DNA of 64,000 nucleotides from Phylloscopus collybita. Taxonomy: Eukaryota; Chordata; Aves; Passeriformes; Phylloscopidae. The stretch lies in contig JAJNNQ010000137.1 of NCBI GenBank assembly GCA_027886175.1, positions 32,784,001 to 32,848,000 of the forward strand, in the 5' to 3' direction. Below the pieces are notes generated by a model. The model did not search any database and was not told the origin of the DNA. It worked only from the letters and a program-made list of their open reading frames with translations. Of this stretch, positions 42,401 through 54,729 are shown in pieces. A program made the position numbers and the translations under genes. Position 1 is the stretch's first letter. Each line of letters starts with the position of its first letter.

Positions 42401-45400
42401 TGTAGCAGGGCTGCCTGTGCTCAGGGTGCTGCCGCCTGTGCTTCCTGCAGGGTTTAGTCTTACAGCACTTCCTCTGTGAGTGGCTTCTCCCACCTTGTCA
42501 TGTATGGACCCGACCCTTCCAGGGATCTGCCCCGTACCCTCTGCTGTGAGCTGTCTGAGTGGATGTGATCAAGTGCTGGCCATCTCTGAGGCAAAGCTGG
42601 CTGACCTCCCACTGTGCTGGTCAGTCTGAGAGCTGCGAGTCATGAATGGCCTCTTGTTCCTGAAGTTGTTTCATGTTTTCTTTCCTTACCTTTTGTCTCT
42701 TGGGCACTGCACCACACACCCTGAGGTTCAAGAGATTGTGGGGGTATGTGTGTAGGTTCATACATATGAATGTGGAAGAAGAGCAACAGCTGAAAATTGG
42801 AGGCACTGGTTGAAGGTGCAGTGACTGGCATCACTGTTTGTGTACCAATAAAAGGAATGGGGCTGGTGGGCTGTGCAGTGGCAGATACTTGGGATAGCAC
42901 AGAGGGCCATTGCTGAGAGCATGGTAAGAGATAGAGCTGTCTGCACAGGAAGACTGCTTGCTGTGTATCTTTTACGTTACCAAGGCTGTATCTGGCACCA
43001 AAACTAAAGGAGTTGGTTATCACTGCTTTTTCCTTTGTTTCCAAGACTTAAACAACTGCAGGCTGTTCTGGCAGTTTGTGTGGTGGCTTGGTCCTGTGGG
43101 AGTGCTCCAAGACAAACAATTCACTTTGATCTGTTGTAATGGAGCCATAATCCTGAGGCACTACTTCCTCTGGAATCTACTGTTTTCTGCAGCTTGTGGA
43201 AGTCATCTTCTGGTAGACATTGAAGTGTGTCACGAGTTAGTAACAGCCACCTGGTAGGCTAAAGGTGTTTTACCTATGCTTTGCCCACTAATCCATCTTG
43301 TCCAGGCAAAGCACTCATATTCTCAAGCCATTTTCAGTTAATTTCAGTTTAGTAACTGATCAAGGAAGATCTCTTTAAGAGCTCCTTCCCTCTCATTTTT
43401 TTTCCTCTGTCACTATTTCTCACCTGTATGAATTGCAAGATGCAATATTCAGTCTTGCATCATACACTGGAATCTTGAATTTTACCTGGAGGTGACTGAT
43501 AAATCCTGAGCTTGATATGTAATGTCATTATGAAAAATGAAGAGCATTTTGGAAATAACTCCAAGCAAATCTGATGTTCTGTTTCCAAGAACTGGCTTGT
43601 ATGTGGGCATTGTCATGATTTCAGGTTATTCTCCTATCTTCTCTGGAAGGTGTAAGTTCCTGGTTTAGTTCCCAGTTGGCACAATAGAATAATCCCAGCT
43701 TTAGATGCATGTTAATGAGGTAGGTGTTGCAGGTAGGAAGGGAAAACCCACTAAATGCTCTAAGAAAATGTTGTGGAGAAAGTGTATGCTTTATGATTTG
43801 ACTCTTTAATAATCATATCTGTGAAATAAATTAAAGATGGTCTGTGTTATTTACTCCAAACTCTATCCAGTGTGGGACAGTGCTGTTGATCTGTCTTTAA
43901 TGAAGTCTCTCCTAAGGTATGTGGGTTCTTTATCTATGTTTATGTTGATCATGGCATCTGAGGATTTGCTTTTAGTTAAGAAGGGAAAAATACTTTGTCT
44001 ATTTTTCTCAAACAAGATCCAGTAGAACTTATGTAGAAGTGTGATCAGTTAGAATATTCCTGTTAACTTTGTTACATTGTCTATTATTGACCAATAAAAC
44101 ATGCTTTAGTTTCAGTTGCAACCTCCTGAGACTTTGCTTTATAAATGCAGAAGTGCTGACAAGCAGGCAAGGCAGCTGTATTAGCATATTAACCAAAACA
44201 TTCTCGAAATATACTAGACTTAAATGTTTTTTTCGTTGTGAAATAGAAGTTTAAAAAAGTATAATTAGATCACTTATGGTGCAGTATTTCTTGTTAGCTA
44301 TACTGGGCATAAAAAGCAAATGCAGCTGGCTTACCGGATGATGACTTCCAGGAAGTAATGATTGTAACCCTTTACATAATTAGCTGTTGTGGGAAACAAA
44401 ACTGACTAGAGATTCATGTAAACTATGCAGACTCCTTAACTGACTCAGTGCTTACTCATCTGAATTACTCTGTATGTGAAATCTGCTAGCAGTTTGTTGG
44501 TGCTGTCTTTTGTGGGGAGTCTTTGAGATGCTGCTTGTTTCTTCCAGGGTGTCACAAATGGAGTGGTGCACACTTCTGGCTTTGCGCTGTGTGTAAAACA
44601 AAATAAGGAGACAAGCTGATCCCCTTTCACTTTGCAGTGTACATTCTTTTGTATGGGAAAAGAAAGCAGTCTCTACTGTTTTAGCCGGTTCCAGAGTATC
44701 TGCTTCCTGAAAATCAGAGGAATCTGTTCATGTTTACAAAGTACAGAGTACACCAGAAGTCTAATAAGATTCAGTGATAGCTCTTGTATGACTCTGTTCT
44801 TTTGACAACCTGTCTTTTTTCAAACCTTGCTGTTCTCTGCTTTTCCCCTCTGATTCTTTTTTAAGCAGAGAGAGGATAAACAATCTAAAGCGTCAGGTCA
44901 AGGCATCGAGGCAAGATAAATTAAGTGTTCATTCAGTACCAAGATGAGCAGGCATCTCAACTGAAACTTTCTAACTCAACAATTAAGTTACTGTTTTGCA
45001 CAATAATTGAGAAATTGAAATGATTTTAAGTTACTTAATTGAATTTTTAAAATAGAGATGAGGATGATATGTTATTCCGTTTGTTCTACTAAAACCGAGA
45101 ACCCCTCCCTCCCCCCCCCCCCCCCCCCCCAAAAAAAAAAAAAAAAAAAAGACTTTCCTCTTTTGTGATACATTTCAGTACTGGTCTCTGTGACTAGTTG
45201 CTGTGACTAAGTTGCTAGGCATAAAGTTACTTTTATTTCTTTGAAACTATTTATGTGGCCATTCAAAAGGCAGGCTAAAAAGAAGAAAGTTATTAGCCCT
45301 TAACATAGGATTCTTACTACAGCAAGGTTGCTATAACTGGTTAGACAGCACAGCAAGCTCTACCTCTTGCAAATTAAGTGACTTGCCAATGAGTAGAAAT

Positions 45401-46139
45401 GAAAGTGTATAAGGTCCTTGTCCCTAGGTGCCTTGTGTACTTCGCAAATTTGTGTCTGCATTCTTGGCTTAAATAATACTAGTTCCTTGAGGAACCAGCT
45501 GTGTAGCAGAAAGCTAGCTTTTGTGTGTGTTGTGCATATGGATAACTGGTGTGTTTAAGAACTTGACAACTATGCTGTGTTTGCTGCCTGGCAGACTACT
45601 TGAGGTTAAGACCAATGTAATAGGGTTGTTTGCATTATGTACCTTTTTTGGGGCTGTCTTCATTTGTGCCTTCCTAATTTCCAAGTAACAGTGCATAAAA
45701 TTAGTAAGGTTCTTAATGTAACAACAGAAAATAGAATCAAAGTGTTAATCTGCTCAGATACTTCAGCATTAAAATCACAACCATGTGCAGAGTGGGAGAA
45801 TGTTCTCCTGTGCAGAAGAGATGAGGGAGCCCAGTGCAGGTAGCAGGTCCCCACCTGCTAGAGGCTCCTCTCCTCCCAGGGTGCTGTGGAGGAGCCTGTT
45901 AGCAGTGAGCACTGTCATGCATGCCCAGCATCACTTCTTCCCTGGCAGCCTGTGATGAGCAGTCTATGTGCCTCTGCAGCTGAGCTCATCGGATTATTGT
46001 GGACTGTATTGTAATCCTTTAATTGCCAGCCACTTCTGATGCCATGATATTGTAGTTGTGGGTCAAATCCTGTGCTTCTTAAGCAGTATTCCCATTTTAT
46101 GTGTGGGATGGTGCAATAGATGACGCCTTCTGAACTTGA
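36441..46139 (+). other. SRGAP1: SRGAP1 intron 1, proximal part
   Basis: Starts at the GTAAGC donor. The first 350 bases are still CpG-island sequence, ending in an A-rich tract (A17 at 36803-36819). After that the intron is AT-moderate with many short frames, none with a supported acceptor-exon-donor structure. A C20A20 junction lies at 45111-45150. No RNA gene recognised. Confidence 0.75.
45111..45150. repeat. C20 followed directly by A20
   Basis: Twenty C (45111-45130) abut twenty A (45131-45150) with no intervening base, preceded by CCCCTCCCT. Such a double homopolymer is unusual. It may be a real slippage product or an assembly or sequencing artefact. Confidence 0.9.
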
Positions 46140-47370
46140 CCGTGTGGCCTTAATGAGAAAAAAAAGCCTCACCACTCTTACAGTAAAGATTTTCTTCCTT
46201 AAATCTAATCTAAAGCTACTTTGTTTCAGTTCAAAGCAATTACTCATTCTCCTATGACTACATGCCTTTGTAAAAATTCCCTGTCCATCTCTCATGTTCT
46301 CTTTAGATACTGGAAGGCTGCTCGGAGGTCTCCCCTGAGCCTTCTCCAGGCTGAGCAGCACTAACTCTCTCAGCCCATCCTCATAGGAGAGGTGCTTCAG
46401 ACCTCTGATCATATTCATAGGCCTGCTCTGGACTTGCTCCAGCAGGTCCCCATCCTTCTTATGTTGGTGGCCCCAGAGGGTGATGCAGCCCTCCAGGTGG
46501 GGTCTCACCAGAGCAGAGTAGAGGGGAAGAATCACCTTCCTTGGCCCACTGGCCATGTTTGTTTTGTGCAGCCCAGGATGTTTGGTGTTCTGGGCTGCAA
46601 ACACATGTTGCCGGATCATGTTGAGCTTCTTGTCAACCACTGTGCCCAAGTCCTTCTCAGTGCTGCTCTCAATCCGTTTTCTCAGCCTGTATTTGTCCTT
46701 GGGATTATCCTGACCTACATGCAGGACCTTACACTTGGCCTTGTTGAACTTCCTGAGGTTTGCACGTTCCAAGCCATTGTAGGTGCCTCTAGACGCCATA
46801 ACCCTTCCAGCATGTTAGCCACAATGCACAGCTTGGTGTCATTTGCGAACTTGCTGAGAGTGCATTCAATCCCATTGTCCATGTCACCAATAGAGATGTC
46901 AAAAAGCTCTAATCCCAATGCAATCTCCTGAGGAACACCACTCAACACCAGTGATTTCCGTTTAGATATTGAGCTGTTGACCACAACTCTTTGAGTGAGA
47001 CTATCCAGCCGGTTCCTTACTGACCAAGTGGTCCATCTGTCAAACCCATGTGGCTCCAGGTTAGGGACAAGGATGTCGTGTGGGGTAGCATCAAGGTGCT
47101 CTTCACAAGTCAAGGTACGTGACATATTGCTCTTCCCTAATCCACTAGTGCTGTAACTTGCATTACAGAAGACCACCAAGTTTCCAAGGCACAGTTTGCC
47201 CTTATAAAGTCATGCTTGCCAGTCACAGTATTTTCCACCTGCCTTAGCATAACTTCCAGGAGGATCTGCTGCATGGTCTGGGTAAGCACTGAGGAGGGAC
47301 TCACATATCTGGGAAACCTTTCTGGACAACCATAATGTTGAGCAAGAAAAACCCTGTTTTGCATATCAAA
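46140..47370 (-). mobile_element. Degraded CR1 LINE: RT end and 3' region
   Basis: On the minus strand it reads as a CR1 ORF2 C terminus, including a GVPQ-like RT block and SKFANDTKL, where an active element has FADD. It continues through an LSYEDGLRELVLLSLEKAQ-type tail. The 294-codon frame at 45915-46799 is part of this relic and not a host gene. Frame breaks and the lost aspartate show it is dead. It lies antisense within SRGAP1 intron 1. Confidence 0.92.
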
Positions 47371-50300
47371 AGGGAAAAAAAATCAATAAAAATAAGAGCC
47401 AAAGTGTAATTCCTCCAATATATATTCCCTGACAAGCAAACTAGTGAGTTGCTGGTGAGAGGATATGAGTGTTCAGAGGGTCTGTTCAATGAGATTGCAA
47501 GCACATGCTTTGATAGTGACCTGCTGGGCAGTTCGTATAGCTCTGTGTTGTTCCCTGGTGGTTCCAGGATGGCCTGTAATTGCAGGGTGGGGGGGGGATG
47601 GGGCAGAAATGGGGTCTCTGCTCAGGCCTAAGAGGACAGACTTTGAGGGTATAGTAGCAGTTTGCAGTCTTCCAAGAGGGCTCAAAGAGATTTAGGGTGT
47701 AAAATAGCCCATGGAATTAAATTCATAAAAGAACTCTAGCTCTTGTGTTTGCCTTTCAGATGCCACATTTAGTTCTTCTTTGGATGCTGCCTCACTTCTG
47801 AGGTGTTGGTATGTTTGTGTGACGGCACATACTGGCCTACATGTTTATTCTGTAGTATAGTTTGAAATGCAGCATCTCTAATATTTATAGACCAGAAATT
47901 GCCTTGCCTCCAGCTGGCAGAGACGAAGTACCAGCCTCATCTGTGATGACGTCATCTGAGTTGCCACCCGAGTAGACCTAAAAATGTTGCTTTTTCTGCT
48001 AAGCCATGTGAGAATATGTATGAAATTGCAGCATCAGGAATCTGATCAGTGCATCCTTCCTAGGAATCATAGCATTTGCGTGATGAGTTCAGTTCCATAT
48101 TTTGCTACCTTTATCTTACTCAGAATTGAGTCTTGAGTACAGATCTCCCACCTTGCAAATGATTGAGAACTAAGGAGCAAGTTATTCTTGGACAAGTCTC
48201 CTTGGTTTCTTGTTTGTGGAAACTCTCAAGCTCTTTCCCAGACTTAATGAATATTTAATTATTTACAGGGTGATTATGACTCCATTGCCTGGTAGTTAGA
48301 ACAGGCACTGGAGAGATAGGGTTCTCTATGAATTCCAGCAGGAGTATGTTCCTGCTCTGCTTTTTTAAAAGGAATGGAAAAGGAGGAGGACTGTAGAATT
48401 GAGATAATTATGTGACCATTCTAAATTAAGAATACTTACCTTATTAATCTGGGGGGGTGAGTGTTCAGACTATACCTTATTCATTTATCACAGTATACAG
48501 AAAAACCACAGCTCTTTGCTTTGTAATGATTTTTAGTCTTAAAGCCCTTCCAGGATTTGCACCAGGTTTTGGCAGATTGTCTCTAGTTTTGCAGATAATC
48601 TGCAAAAGAAATGTTTGCTCAGAGTTATTTGAAAGGTTCACAGACGAAAGTCTGTTTGCTTGAACCTTTGCTTCAATGACTCTTCCTGCAGCACTCTCTC
48701 CATACAGCGTAGTCAGTCCTCTCTCCCATGGCAATTCTGGTCCCGAGAATTGCAGATTCCTGGTCCAGGTCCCTGCCTGAGTTGCAGATTCACAAACAGC
48801 TTTTCTTTTTGCAGCCACCAGAAACTTACTCAGCAAATATTCCTGACTTCTTTCATATCTCTGAAGAGTAGGGTTTGGGGATTTATTTTTTTTTTTGAGG
48901 GCAGAAAAATTACTTCAACTGATGTTTAAGGAGGAAAGAAGGGCAGTTGGTCTGCAAATATTACCAAGGCAAACCTGCAGTTTTTGGTCAAATAATAGTG
49001 AATGTTTTGTGGTTTAGTGCCTAGAGGTGAATGATTACTGTGCATTAATATAGCTGTAAGGAGGAAAAATTAAGAACTCTTTTATCACTCATGTCAGCTG
49101 ATCAGGTTATTTCCTTTGCAGAACTGTTTTGTAGGGCAGCAGACAGTCCTTCAAGAAACCAAGCTACTTGTTACTGATTTGGGGCTTTACTTCGGTGTAT
49201 TAATGGGGTTGTTCTTTACTTCTACTGCTGCAGCTATATGTGTCAGGTTGTTTGAACAGCTGTATACAAAGTGCTGAGAGTCACGCAAGAAGATGAAAAT
49301 GTCTGAAGCCACTTAATTTAAAAGTAGATTTAAGATGATCCTCCAGGTATGCTTCTGAACTTGTGCACTGGCATGTTTTGCATTAGAAAGGACAATTTGT
49401 TCTTCTGTTCTGCACTACATTCAGTTATCTGGTAATTTATGTAACTGTGTGATGGAATTTTTTTTTTAATTATAATTGACTGCTCTATTAAATGAATAGC
49501 TAATGCATTATGAATCAGTAGCAGGTCCTACTGAATAAAAGTATGCTTATAAGTGTATTGAAAGTACTGTAAATAAGGAGGTAGCATATATGTGAAGAGT
49601 TAGTAGAAATTTTAGTTCCCTAACTATTTACATGTAATCTGGTGGGTTTTTAATTGTAATATCTGGCTTGGAAAGCACATGCTGTTGATATTATGTGGCT
49701 TTGTTTTTGCTTAGCTTTGTTTGTGTTAGGATATTTGAAAATTAATTTAATTGCTTTTTTTGCTTTCATCTCCACAATTACTTTTTTTTCTCAATTTGTA
49801 AAGTAGTGTGGGAGATCATGAGATTATGATCACTGAAAACTCCATCTTGTAGGTCTGTAGCAAGATGCCCTAGAAGAAAGCTTCTTAGGTTGTAACTTAA
49901 ACAGTGTGCAGAGCAGTGGGGATTCAGACCTGTTACTAGGATCATACAGGCCATTATTCCTATTACAGTGTGTTTATAACCTTGGAATAACCCCTTTGAA
50001 TCTCATCTGAAGAGTCTGTGGTTTTGGGAAGATGCACCTCTTGTATGGTTCTTGTGCAAACAAACCTGACTTAGTGAAAAAAACCCAGCTTTTGGCCTCT
50101 CCTATATCAGGGCCAAGACTCTGCTCTTACTTAAGCAAGAGGACTTAAAAGTGGGGAGACATCTTAATTCCAGGTGACTGAATTGACTGACAAGAGTCTC
50201 CTTAAGTATAGTAAAGGTAGTTGTACTTGAATCAAAAATGGAGTACCAAGTTCCTTGTTCACAACAGTAAGTTGATGAAACTGATGTTTTCTTCGGGAAT

Positions 50301-53300
50301 TTATTTTTCCTGTCGTGAATAAGATTTTTGCCTAGGTCTGGTATTTAGGTGGTTTCCTAAGCAATGAGGTGGGCTTTGCTGAAGCAGTGCCACGTGGTGG
50401 GCACTGGTAGGTGATGGGGAAGCTTCTCAGTTGTGTAAAGACATGTCAGGGGTCTCTAATGTGCCTTGGCTACAGGAAAACTTTAAAACCCACTGCTGTA
50501 AAATTTCAGTCAGTTAATGAAATAGGCTTTGAATACATTCAGTGCACTGAATAGTTGCTAACTAATGTGGAGTTGGAGGGATGAATGAAATGGTCCTGCT
50601 TTTAAAAGCAGAATAGTTGCTATGTGTCCTGCTAGGACAGCCTTGCTTCCTTCACACACATCCATTTGTTGACCTCACTAGAGCTCTTAACCTTCCTAGG
50701 GCTACTAATCTCCATAATGTCTGAAGGATTTGGCTTAATTTTGGCACGGGAATGTGCCAAATGAATCCAACTATGAGTCATCATTTTTGTGGTAGGACAT
50801 TCAGACTTAGTCCCACAGTCAATGTTTCTGGCTGATACTTGCCTGAGAACTTCCAGGCTCTGATCCATGCTTTAGGAGTTCTGACTTCTTAAGTGTAGGA
50901 GAGACTGTTCTGAAACAAAGGAAATGTAATGCAGAATATACTGAAGCAAAGCAAGAGCTGTCACTTGAATCAGAAGCAATTCATAAAATAAAATTTAGTG
51001 TAGGTTGTAGACGGGCTAACACATACATTACAGAATGTTTCAGTAGTACTCAAGATGCCTTGTGAAAACTGTAATGGTGATGTTTTCAAGTTACTCTTAC
51101 TTTCTTTTTTGCAAGTAGCTTAACTAAATCATAGCACAATAAAATAGTCACTTCTAAAATTTATTGGAGGCACTGAATTGTGGAGGTAATGGAGAGTGAT
51201 GTGAATGTCACTTTCATGTCTGCATTATAAAATGCAAAAGCACAAACGTAGTAACCACAAGGCTCTTTTTGATGTTTTAATCTTTTAAACCTTTGAAATG
51301 GTGGTGTGCTTGAAAAGGCTTCTAAATCCATTGGTTAGTCTGTGCTGTCTCATATTGTGTTCACAATCATAGCAGATAAAGGAAGAGTGATCAGAAAGCT
51401 TAATGCAGTCAGAGCGTCACGACCTGTTATGTAAAGCAACATTTGGCAGGGCCTTCCCAGCTGCTGTAAATGAATGTTAACAGCATTTTATCATCTGCTT
51501 TCACTGTCTTGATTACATAATCTGAATCTTTATGACCTTATTAATATGTTTAGCATTGAAATGGCAATATTGAAGGAGTGAAGGTTCCATAGAATATTGA
51601 ACAACAAGAATGATTTTTTTAAATTTTTTTTGCCTCATGAACAAAAGTTGTGTTAATATTAAAAAGCTTTGAGTTCATATTTTAAATAAGTTTACTGAAT
51701 TGCTTTACAGGTATATATCATTTATTCCCTAAATTATGTATTTCTCTAAATGTTGTAAGAAAAGTATCCTGGTGGCAGAATTTTGTTGCTGAACATGAGG
51801 TATCTGTGTGTATATAAAACACAGAGCACTAACCAGAAAGTGGTTGTAGTGCAAGTCCTTGAATCCATTGTGATGGTACTCTGTGGCCTTGAGCACAGCC
51901 AACCTAGACCAGATCCAGGCTATCAGAATCACCTCCATCGGAGAGCTGCTCTGGGTAGGATTCTGGGGCAAGCTGTGGGCCTGGTAGGGTTTTGTGTGGG
52001 TGGGGGCTTTGTTGGTTGGTTGGGGTTTTTTTTGTAACCAAAATCTTGCTTCCTACTGCACTTTCTCACAAACATACGTGTCCTCCCTCTGTTGTGACTA
52101 GCTATATGGTTGTCTTGTGACCTGAAATGCATATCACATAATTTGGGTATATGTGTATCACGCCACATTATATCTGGGGACCCGTTGCAGATGGTGTCCC
52201 ACTACTGAATGCACACTTGCCTGTATTGTGATTGTACTTGGAATTACATGTAGGATGGTAATATGCTTGGTCAGAAGATGAATGAGGAGCTGTAAGTCAT
52301 TTCTCTTGGGAGCCTCTTGAGTTATATTATGTCCCCAAACAGAACTGAATATCACCATGTCAATAGTCATCTGCAAATTTCTAACAAGATGGTGTGTTCA
52401 GCAAGTGGCTCACACTGATGGTGTTTACAGGTGACATTGGTATTGTAGTTCTTTACCATCCTGCAGACTAAATAGCTCAGCTGCAGGCTCATATTTGCAA
52501 AAATCCAAAGTGGAAAACAAAATTTTGCATCTGAGTGAAGTTCTTGGTCTCTTTTATCTTTGAGTGCAAAATCTATAGCCTGTCTCAAAGCTGCTGTCCT
52601 AAATGTCTTCCTACTGATGGCCAGGGCTAGCATTTGAGAGATGTGGGCATTTATGGAGCTAGGTCCTTTTTGTTTCTAAAGGTCTTACGGGTGTAGTGCA
52701 AATCCTCTGGTGTGTTGTGACACTATACCTAACTCTGAGTAACTCTGACTCCTAATGGTCTGTACTTCCACCCTCTTCACAGTTCAAACCTCATGAACTG
52801 GTACAGGAGGCAGCTGCACGTGACTGTAAGTGTACAAATCCTTAAAAATGTAAAGATCAGTGGTTACAGGGTGTGGAGTGTTAAGAGTCAGGAAGTAAAT
52901 TTAGATTAACACATATTTTTAACAGTATTTTATCCCCAAGCAAGGTTGTTATAGTTACTGCAGAACTCCAAATGGACTCTCTTCCCTTGTGGGGATTAGA
53001 GATTTAAATATGTATTGTTCTTCCAGGCAATAGTATTGAGCAGTCAAGTAAGGTTCATAATAGAACAAGAAAACCTTTAATTAGGACAGGAGTTTCAATT
53101 GCATTCTTTTTTGCTTTGTGTAAGAAACACTTGCATTAAATCAGATGAATAAAACAATGGAGAGATGAAGGAAGTTTGGAAGAAGCATATCTATTTCCTA
53201 AGTTAAGTGCCAAATTTACAATAAACGAGTAGTTTTTATTTGGGAAGCTCTTAAAGTATGATTTGCCTTCTCCCCATTCCTGAGCACCCGAGTCAAGATA

Positions 53301-54236
53301 TTTTAAGGGGATGTTTATCAGCTTATTCAGCGGTTTGGGGATTTTTTGTTGTCTTTGATTTTTTCATCCAGGAGATACCTTTATTGCAATGTAAACTTAA
53401 TAGCAATGGTTCTAATATGTTGGGTTAGGTTGGTATATGCATTGTAATTGCATTCTTCCCTTACTCAACTTTGTGCTTACTTTGTGTGACCTAAATACAA
53501 TGCAGTATTTCCTTTAAACATAAAGAATGATAATGAATCTTTTCTGGTATGTTCTGGGGTGTATGTTGCTTTGTGCTATTGAGGTCTTGAAGTCAGTAAC
53601 CTTCTCTACAGCCTCAGCAAGTTGCCAGTGGGCAGCAGATTATGAAACTGGCACTTCTAAGGAATAAAACCTAATAGTTTCAAAGGTTTCTTAATTTGTT
53701 TCTGAAATTACCTCCGGCAAAAAATACAAACTAGTCTCCTCTTTCCATCAGACACTGGTAAGAGGAGGTTTGAAGCTGGCTTTCTTTTTCACTGGTTTAT
53801 TTAATGTTTACTGGTTTATTATGTGTGATGAGGCAATGGAATCCTCTGTCTTAAATGAGTTTTTTAAAGGAAAATCTCAAAAAAAAAGGTGGTGGTGAAT
53901 TTGGTCATTGTGCTATGCCTGTCCTCTGCAGTTTAAACGCCAAATCCAACAATGACAAGACTGCCGTTGTATGGGAAACTATTGATTCTACTCCTTGCTT
54001 GGGTAGAAGAGCTCCCTAATTACCTATCTCTTTGGCTATTTTACAGCCTTCTGCTCATTCCTATCAGGAGAACACTTTCCAGAGCAAAATCCATGTTCCT
54101 TTGAAGGACCTAACCAAATTTGCTAAATTCTGAAGAAAGCAGCTATTGACTTCATTGGACTTTGGGAAAGGAAGGGCAGGGGCCCTTTATGTTAAATAAC
54201 TGATGTGATCATCTTTGCTCAATTTTGATCATCTTT

Positions 54237-54275
<39 letters not shown>

Positions 54276-54729
54276 GTGGAATATTCTAGAAAAGTGTTCC
54301 AGTTTTACTGAGTGAGTGGTAAACTCCACTTTAAGTTCAGGACAGCATCTCAGTTGTGGAGGTGCAAAGATTACTTCATTGTAGCAGTATACTTGAAACT
54401 TACTGAAACCCCCTGCCCTCACCCTCATCTTACATCCCCATTAGTGCATCCTATATGAGTAATACATTTGCCAGATAAAGCTATTGTACTCCCTCTCCTA
54501 GGAGCAACTTCAACTGGCACGTGCGATTCTTTACCAGGAAGGAGAGACAGGGACATTGTGTTGTATTTATAGAACATGCTACTAAATGGCTCTTCCTGTT
54601 GCCTGACTTGACCATGACTGGTTCTTGTTTGTCACAAGGATCAGTACAGTAACTTTAGGTAAGGGAAGTATTAGTAACCTGAGAGTGGAAATTCAAAAAG
54701 GTCTCTTTTTCCCCCTGAATATCAAGTAG
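47371..54729 (+). other. SRGAP1: SRGAP1 intron 1, middle part
   Basis: AT-moderate intronic sequence without recognisable exons. It holds a T34 run preceded by a 15-bp direct repeat (54206-54274). Frames such as 48477-48836 and 52367-52633 lack any domain. Confidence 0.6.
54206..54274. repeat. Direct 15-bp repeat followed by T34
   Basis: TGATCATCTTTGCTC occurs at 54206-54220 and again at 54226-54240, then 34 T run from 54241 to 54274. The close spacing does not fit the target duplication of a retroposon, because no element body lies between the copies. Confidence 0.85.

Noticed and set aside
45915..46799. 294-codon minus-strand frame that could pass for a protein-coding gene
   Set aside because: Its peptide is the C-terminal part of CR1 ORF2, and it lies in a longer decayed CR1 copy.
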